A stretch of 8,381 bases of DNA, taken from NCBI GenBank assembly GCA_900549135.1, contig URNI01000081.1, positions 1 through 8,381 on the forward strand. The letters are read 5' to 3'. The notes under the pieces are model-generated. The model was not told where the DNA came from. It worked only from the letters and a program-made list of their open reading frames with translations, and did not search any database. Position numbers and translations under genes: made by a program. Within the stretch, counting starts at the first letter, position 1. Every line of letters begins with the position of its first letter. The DNA comes from an uncultured Collinsella sp. GTDB taxonomy: Bacteria; Actinomycetota; Coriobacteriia; Coriobacteriales; Coriobacteriaceae. Positions 4,707 to 8,381 of the stretch are shown piece by piece.

Positions 4707-7508
4707 GTGGCAAACGAGTACAAGCAGACGATGAATCTGCCCAAGACCGGTTTTCCCATGCGTGCCGGTCTTTCCAAGTCCGAGCCCAAGCGACTCAAGG
4801 ACTGGCAGGACAACAAGGTCTACGAGCAGGTTCTGAAGAAGAACGAGGGTCACAAGAAGTTCGTGCTGCACGACGGCCCTCCGTACGCCAACGGTCCGAT
4901 CCACATCGGCCATGCCATGAATAAGATCTCCAAGGACATGATCAACCGTTACTGGATGATGCAGGGCTATGAGGTTCCCTATGTCCCCGGTTGGGACTGC
5001 CACGGTCAGCCGATCGAGCACAAGGTCGAGGAGAAGCTCGGCACCGAGAAGTTCAACCAGACCTCCACGGCTAAGATCCGCGAGCTTTGCAACGAGTTCG
5101 CTGTCGAGAACATCGAGCTCCAGAAGGCCGGCTTCCGTCGCTTGGGCGTGCTTGGCGACTGGGACAACCCGTACCTGACGCTCTATCACCAGCATGACGC
5201 CGCCGACATCGAGGTCTTCAAGGCCATGTTCGACAAGGGCATGATCTATCGCGGTCACAAGCCCGTCCACTGGTGCAAGCACTGCCACACCGCGCTGGCC
5301 GAGGCCGAGATTGAGTACTCCGACGAGACGAGCCCGTCCATCTTCGTGCGCTTTGAGATGACCTCCAAGCCCGCCGCCCTCGAGAACTTCGACGGCCCGG
5401 TCGACTTTATCATCTGGACGACCACGCCGTGGACCATCCCCTCCGACCAGGCCGTTTCCCTCAAGCCCGGCGCTGCCTATGTCGCCGTTGAGCATGACGG
5501 CCGTGCCGAGGTCATGCTCGAGGATCTGGCTCCCAAGTGCTGCGAGGAGTTTGGCTGGGAGTACACCCCGGTTATGGTTGACGGTAAGCCCTATGTGGTT
5601 CCCGCCGAGACGTTCCACCACATCCACTACAAGCAGCCGATCTTTGACGGTGTCGAGGGCGTGGCGCTGCTGGCCGATTACGTCGGTGTCGATGACGGTA
5701 CCGGTATCGTCCACAACTCGCCCGGCCACGGCGTCGACGACTACTTTGCCTGCCTCAAGGAGGGCATCACCGACATCTGCATGCCGGTCGATGACGACGG
5801 CAAGTTCTACACCGGCGAGGAGTTTGGCACCGGTGGCCCCTTCAGCGGTATGGATACCGATGAGGCCAACCCGCACATCATCGAGTTCCTGCGCGAGCGC
5901 GGTACCCTGGTCCTCGAGAAGAAGATCACGCACAGCTATCCGCACTGCTGGCGCTGCAAGCACCCGGTGCTCTTCCGTGCTACCGACCAGTGGTTTGTCT
6001 CGATGGACAAGACCGGTTTGCGTGAGCAGGCAGGCAAAGAGGTTCGCGAGAACGTCAAGTGGTATCCGGCCCATGCCGCCAACCGCATTGGCGCCATGGT
6101 CGAGCAGCGCCCCGACTGGTGCATCAGCCGCCAGCGCAACTGGGGCGTGCCTATCCCGAGCTACACCTGCGCCGACTGCGGCGAGAAGGTCATGAACGAC
6201 GCCACGCTCGATGCCGTCATCAAGCTCTTCCACGAGAAGGGCTCTGACGCCTGGTTCACCGACGCTCCCGAGAGCTACCTGGGCGAGGCCTGCGTCTGCC
6301 CCAAGTGCGGCGGCCATCACCTCAAGGCCGATAAGGACATCCTCGACGTGTGGTGGGACTCCGGCGTCTCCTGGAAGGCCGTCTGCGAGTACCGTCCCGA
6401 GCTGGAGTATCCGGCGGATGTGTACCTCGAGGGCTCCGACCAGCACCGCGGTTGGTTCCAGAGCTCGCTGCTCACTTCGGTGGGCGCCAACGGCCATGCT
6501 CCCTACAAGGCGGTCGTCTCGCAGGGCTTCACGCTCGACGGCCAGGGCCGCAAGATGTCCAAGTCGCTCGGCAACGTCATCGACCCCAACAAGGTCTGTG
6601 ACGAGATGGGCGCCGACATCATCCGTCTGTGGGTTGCTTCTGTCGACACCAGCTCCGACGTCTCCATCGACCACGAGATTCTCGCTCGTACGTCTGATGC
6701 CTATCGCCGTTTCCGCAACACGCTGCGCTTCCTGCTCTCCGAGCTCGAGGGTCAGTTTGAGCCCGAGACCGACGGCGTCGCCTTTGTCGACTTGCTGCCG
6801 CTCGACAAGCTCATGGTTGCCCGTCTGACCCAGGTCCAGGCCGAGGTCGACGACGCCTACGCCAGCTACGAGTTCCCGCGCGCCTACCGTGCGCTTTACG
6901 ACTTTGTGGTTACCGAGCTTTCCAACGTGTATCTCGACGCCCTGAAGGACCGTCTGTACTGCGACAAGCCCGGTTCGCTCGAGCGCCGCAGCGCCCAGAC
7001 CGTACTTGCCGAGCTCTTCTCGATGCTCATGCGCGACCTGCAGCCGATCCTGTCCTACACGGTCGACGAGGCCATGGCCTATGCGCCCGCCGGCTGCGTC
7101 GACCACCAGAAGTACGCCGCGCTGCTCGATTGGTACAAGTCGCCCATCACGGTCGACGAGGCCAATGAGTTTGAGGGCGTGCTCGAGGCCTCACTCGAGC
7201 TCCGTAGCGCCGTGACCAAGGCCCTTGAGGATGCCCGTTCTGCCGGCACCTTCACCAAGAGCCAGCAGGTCCGCGTCAAGGCGGTCGTTCCCGCCGAGAT
7301 GTATGCGCTGCTGACCGGCGACAAGGCCGTCGACCTGGCCGAGTTCTACATCGTCTCCGATGTTGAGCTGACCCAGGGCGAGGAGCTCTCCGTTGCCATC
7401 GAGGCTGCCGAGGGCGAGTGCTGCGACCGTTGCTGGAACTATCGCACCACCGTCGGCGAGTACAACGGCCACGCTCACATCTGTAAGCGCTGCGCTGACG
7501 CTTTGTAG
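4707..7508 (+). CDS. ileS: Isoleucyl-tRNA synthetase
   Basis: This class I aminoacyl-tRNA synthetase attaches isoleucine to tRNA-Ile in the cytoplasm and edits misactivated valine. The protein is 933 aa from a GTG start, the normal bacterial length. It shows the N-terminal NLPKT.FPMR motif, the HIGH signature at 66-69 within PPYANGPIHIGHAMNK, the CP1 editing domain (WTTTPWTIPSDQA, and GTGIVHNSPGHGVDDY), WCISRQRNWGVPIP, DVWWDSGVSW, and KMSKS at 616-620. The anticodon-binding helical domain follows. A C-terminal zinc site has CxxC at 906-909 and CxxC at 926-929. A second pair of CxxC knuckles at 488-491 and 531-534 in the catalytic core probably binds another zinc, as in some other bacterial IleS. 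The gene is controlled by the T-box just upstream. Its codon use is strongly biased to GAG, AAG, ATC and GGC, consistent with high expression. The last base of its stop codon is the first base of a perfect palindrome. Confidence 0.98.
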   Translation: MANEYKQTMNLPKTGFPMRAGLSKSEPKRLKDWQDNKVYEQVLKKNEGHKKFVLHDGPPYANGPIHIGHAMNKISKDMINRYWMMQGYEVPYVPGWDCHGQPIEHKVEEKLGTEKFNQTSTAKIRELCNEFAVENIELQKAGFRRLGVLGDWDNPYLTLYHQHDAADIEVFKAMFDKGMIYRGHKPVHWCKHCHTALAEAEIEYSDETSPSIFVRFEMTSKPAALENFDGPVDFIIWTTTPWTIPSDQAVSLKPGAAYVAVEHDGRAEVMLEDLAPKCCEEFGWEYTPVMVDGKPYVVPAETFHHIHYKQPIFDGVEGVALLADYVGVDDGTGIVHNSPGHGVDDYFACLKEGITDICMPVDDDGKFYTGEEFGTGGPFSGMDTDEANPHIIEFLRERGTLVLEKKITHSYPHCWRCKHPVLFRATDQWFVSMDKTGLREQAGKEVRENVKWYPAHAANRIGAMVEQRPDWCISRQRNWGVPIPSYTCADCGEKVMNDATLDAVIKLFHEKGSDAWFTDAPESYLGEACVCPKCGGHHLKADKDILDVWWDSGVSWKAVCEYRPELEYPADVYLEGSDQHRGWFQSSLLTSVGANGHAPYKAVVSQGFTLDGQGRKMSKSLGNVIDPNKVCDEMGADIIRLWVASVDTSSDVSIDHEILARTSDAYRRFRNTLRFLLSELEGQFEPETDGVAFVDLLPLDKLMVARLTQVQAEVDDAYASYEFPRAYRALYDFVVTELSNVYLDALKDRLYCDKPGSLERRSAQTVLAELFSMLMRDLQPILSYTVDEAMAYAPAGCVDHQKYAALLDWYKSPITVDEANEFEGVLEASLELRSAVTKALEDARSAGTFTKSQQVRVKAVVPAEMYALLTGDKAVDLAEFYIVSDVELTQGEELSVAIEAAEGECCDRCWNYRTTVGEYNGHAHICKRCADAL

Positions 7509-7535
7509 TTACGCGGTTTTACCAAACCGCGTAAC
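7508..7535. repeat. Perfect 12-bp palindrome at the ileS stop codon
   Basis: GTTACGCGGTTT (7508-7519) and AAACCGCGTAAC (7524-7535) form a perfect stem with a 4-base loop, TACC. There is no T-run on either side, so it is not a textbook intrinsic terminator. It could protect the mRNA 3' end, act as a weak terminator, or pause RNA polymerase. Confidence 0.75.
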
Positions 7536-7548
7536 CGGTTGACGCTGC

Positions 7549-7648
7549 AAACCCGCCAGAGCGGCAATCTGCCTTTCAGCTTCGGCGGCATGATCAAAAG
7601 ATCTATGCCGCCTTGCTTCAAGGCACTTTGCTCGCTCTGGCGGGTTTT
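7549..7648. repeat. Long, nearly continuous hairpin between ileS and lspA
   Basis: Outer arms AAACCCGCCAGAGCG (7549-7563) and CGCTCTGGCGGGTTT (7633-7647) are perfect complements over 15 bp. Inside, GCAA 7564-7567 can pair with TTGC 7628-7631, TGCCTT 7570-7575 pairs with AAGGCA 7620-7625, and, after an internal loop, GGCGGCAT 7584-7591 pairs with ATGCCGCC 7605-7612. GATC 7592-7595 pairs with GATC 7600-7603 across an AAAA tip. About 37 pairs are possible in 99 bases. One more T follows the right arm, giving TTTT with the paired ones, so it may end ileS transcription. The length and the stacked palindromes are also what a small palindromic repeat element or a structured RNA would show. Small open frames across it show no protein-like character. 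Confidence 0.8.
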
Positions 7649-7748
7649 CGCTGTCGGTAACGAATCATCGGTTATTTCGTTGCTGGTCAATATAAGATAT
7701 TGCTTTGCGTTAAACGTTATTCGATGTTCTTGAGGGTAGGGGATTTCT
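7649..7748. other. lspA upstream region with small dyads
   Basis: These 100 bases hold no gene I can support. They are clearly more AT-rich than the surroundings. They include CAATAT-AAG-ATATTG (7688-7702), a 6-bp dyad, and CGTT-A-AACG (7708-7716), a 4-bp dyad. Either could be an operator or part of a promoter (TATAAG at 7691-7696 resembles a -10), but no convincing -35 is present. A separate lspA promoter here is likely but not proven. Confidence 0.3.
7738..7743 (+). promoter_or_regulatory. Ribosome binding site deciding the TTG start of lspA
   Basis: AGGGGA lies five bases before the TTG at 7749. The in-frame ATG at 7767 has only a poor GGTG almost touching it, so TTG is preferred. Confidence 0.6.
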
Positions 7749-8348
7749 TTGGGTCGTACTGGTGATATGACGCCGCCTTTGCGTTGGCGGTTAGGTGCTG
7801 CTGGTGGGGTAGCGCTCGTTGTGTTGCTTGTTGACCAGCTGACTAAGCTTGCGGTTCGTGCCGTGGGCGATGCCCTGCATATGACCGTTATCCCCGGCGT
7901 GATCGATTTTCTGTTTGTTCGCAACATCGGTGCTGCCTTTAGCATGGGCGAAGGGCATGGCATAGCGTTTGCTGTGCTGGCGCTTGCGGTCATTGTCGCC
8001 ATTGCCGTGTACTTGCTCCGTGCGCCTCAGCTCGCTCGTCTTGAGGTTGTGGGCATGGCCATGGTTGCGGGCGGCGCCATCGGCAACGCGATCGATCGCC
8101 TTGTCTTTGGCTTCGTGACCGATTTTATAGCCACCACGTTCATCGACTTTCCCGTCTTTAACGTTGCCGATATCGGCATTACGGTCGGTGTCGTGCTGGC
8201 GCTCATCGGTTACATGTTCTTGAGCCCCGCCGCTCGCGAGGTCGATGCGACCGCCGAGCTCAACGCCCGTGACGAGGCCCGCGCCAAGCGCAAAGCCCAG
8301 CAGCGTGGGGAGCGTGCCCGCAAGATTCGCGAAAGGAATGAGCGTTAA
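7749..8348 (+). CDS. lspA: Lipoprotein signal peptidase (signal peptidase II)
   Basis: LspA is an inner-membrane aspartyl protease that removes the signal peptide from diacylglyceryl-modified prolipoproteins. The protein is 199 aa. Family motifs are VDQLTK at 28-33, NIGAAFS at 59-65, GGAIGNAIDR at 108-117 with catalytic Asp116, and FNVADI at 137-142 with catalytic Asp141. Four membrane helices can be placed at about 15-33, 71-90, 98-116 and 143-159. After the last helix comes a tail of about 38 residues (162-199) rich in Arg, Lys, Glu and Ala and probably helical; many LspA proteins (about 150-170 aa) end sooner. The start is TTG because it carries the good ribosome site; starting at the ATG at 7767 would shorten the protein by 6 residues. 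The stop codon overlaps the next start by one base (TAATG). Position after ileS and before an rluD-like gene is a common bacterial arrangement. Confidence 0.95.
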   Translation: MGRTGDMTPPLRWRLGAAGGVALVVLLVDQLTKLAVRAVGDALHMTVIPGVIDFLFVRNIGAAFSMGEGHGIAFAVLALAVIVAIAVYLLRAPQLARLEVVGMAMVAGGAIGNAIDRLVFGFVTDFIATTFIDFPVFNVADIGITVGVVLALIGYMFLSPAAREVDATAELNARDEARAKRKAQQRGERARKIRERNER

Positions 8349-8381
8349 TGGCCGACATCCATATTCTTGTTGCCGACGATT
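8348..8381 (+). CDS. Start of a probable RluD/RluA-type pseudouridine synthase (cut by the window edge)
   Basis: Only 11 codons are visible, reading MADIHILVADD. The ATG overlaps the lspA stop by one base, and AAAGGA at 8332-8337 lies 10 bases upstream, so translation is likely coupled to lspA. The assignment rests mainly on the common lspA-rluD gene order and on the short, acidic start seen before the S4 domain in this family. The visible residues alone do not identify the protein. Another ATG at 8338 in a different frame sits right after the AAAGGA and is less likely. Confidence 0.45.
   Translation, partial: MADIHILVADD

Noticed and set aside
4587..7106. Very long minus-strand reading frame (839 codons) opposite ileS
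   Set aside because: It is also a codon-bias shadow: the translation is rich in Val, Leu, Gly and Asp without motifs, while the plus strand encodes unmistakable IleS. It also runs through the T-box terminator region.
7539..7733. Small plus-strand frame (64 codons) over the long hairpin
   Set aside because: Its codons are the palindrome itself, it has no ribosome site and it looks like no protein family. The hairpin is the better explanation.

Overview
The window is ordinary-looking chromosomal DNA from a high-GC bacterium. It carries six complete genes and the first codons of a seventh. I infer an actinobacterium of the Coriobacteriia, most like Collinsella or a relative. The reasons are the GC-rich third positions, the GTG and TTG starts, the T-box ahead of ileS and the protein styles. 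No rRNA or other taxonomic marker is present, so this placement is inference.

Layout: on the minus strand at the left edge is a stand-alone cob(I)alamin adenosyltransferase gene (cobO type). It is divergent from ftsH, the membrane AAA+ zinc protease, which ends in a strong intrinsic terminator (about 2494-2530). Next on the plus strand is a single-gene unit for a DUF523/TudS-like iron-sulfur protein with its own terminator (about 3008-3044). A convergent minus-strand gene follows, for a GldA-family metal-dependent alcohol dehydrogenase; its stop codon lies inside an imperfect palindrome. About 490 bases separate this gene from ileS. They hold the dehydrogenase's upstream region, a plausible extended -10 promoter, and a full T-box riboswitch with an AUC (Ile) specifier, antiterminator and terminator. 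The ileS gene (isoleucyl-tRNA synthetase) is complete with a GTG start. A 240-base gap after ileS holds two palindromes, one of them an approximately 100-base nearly continuous hairpin. Then come lspA (lipoprotein signal peptidase) and, overlapping its stop by one base, the start of what is probably an RluD-type pseudouridine synthase gene.

How the parts work together: ileS is switched by uncharged tRNA-Ile through the leader RNA. lspA and the next gene form a translationally coupled pair, and the ileS-lspA-rluD order is a familiar bacterial neighbourhood. The other genes look like independent single-gene units bounded by terminators. I see no insertion sequence, CRISPR array, prophage or tRNA/rRNA gene. 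The parts least explained by known genes are the long hairpin between ileS and lspA, the T-box bulge that departs from consensus, and the small palindrome at the end of the dehydrogenase gene.
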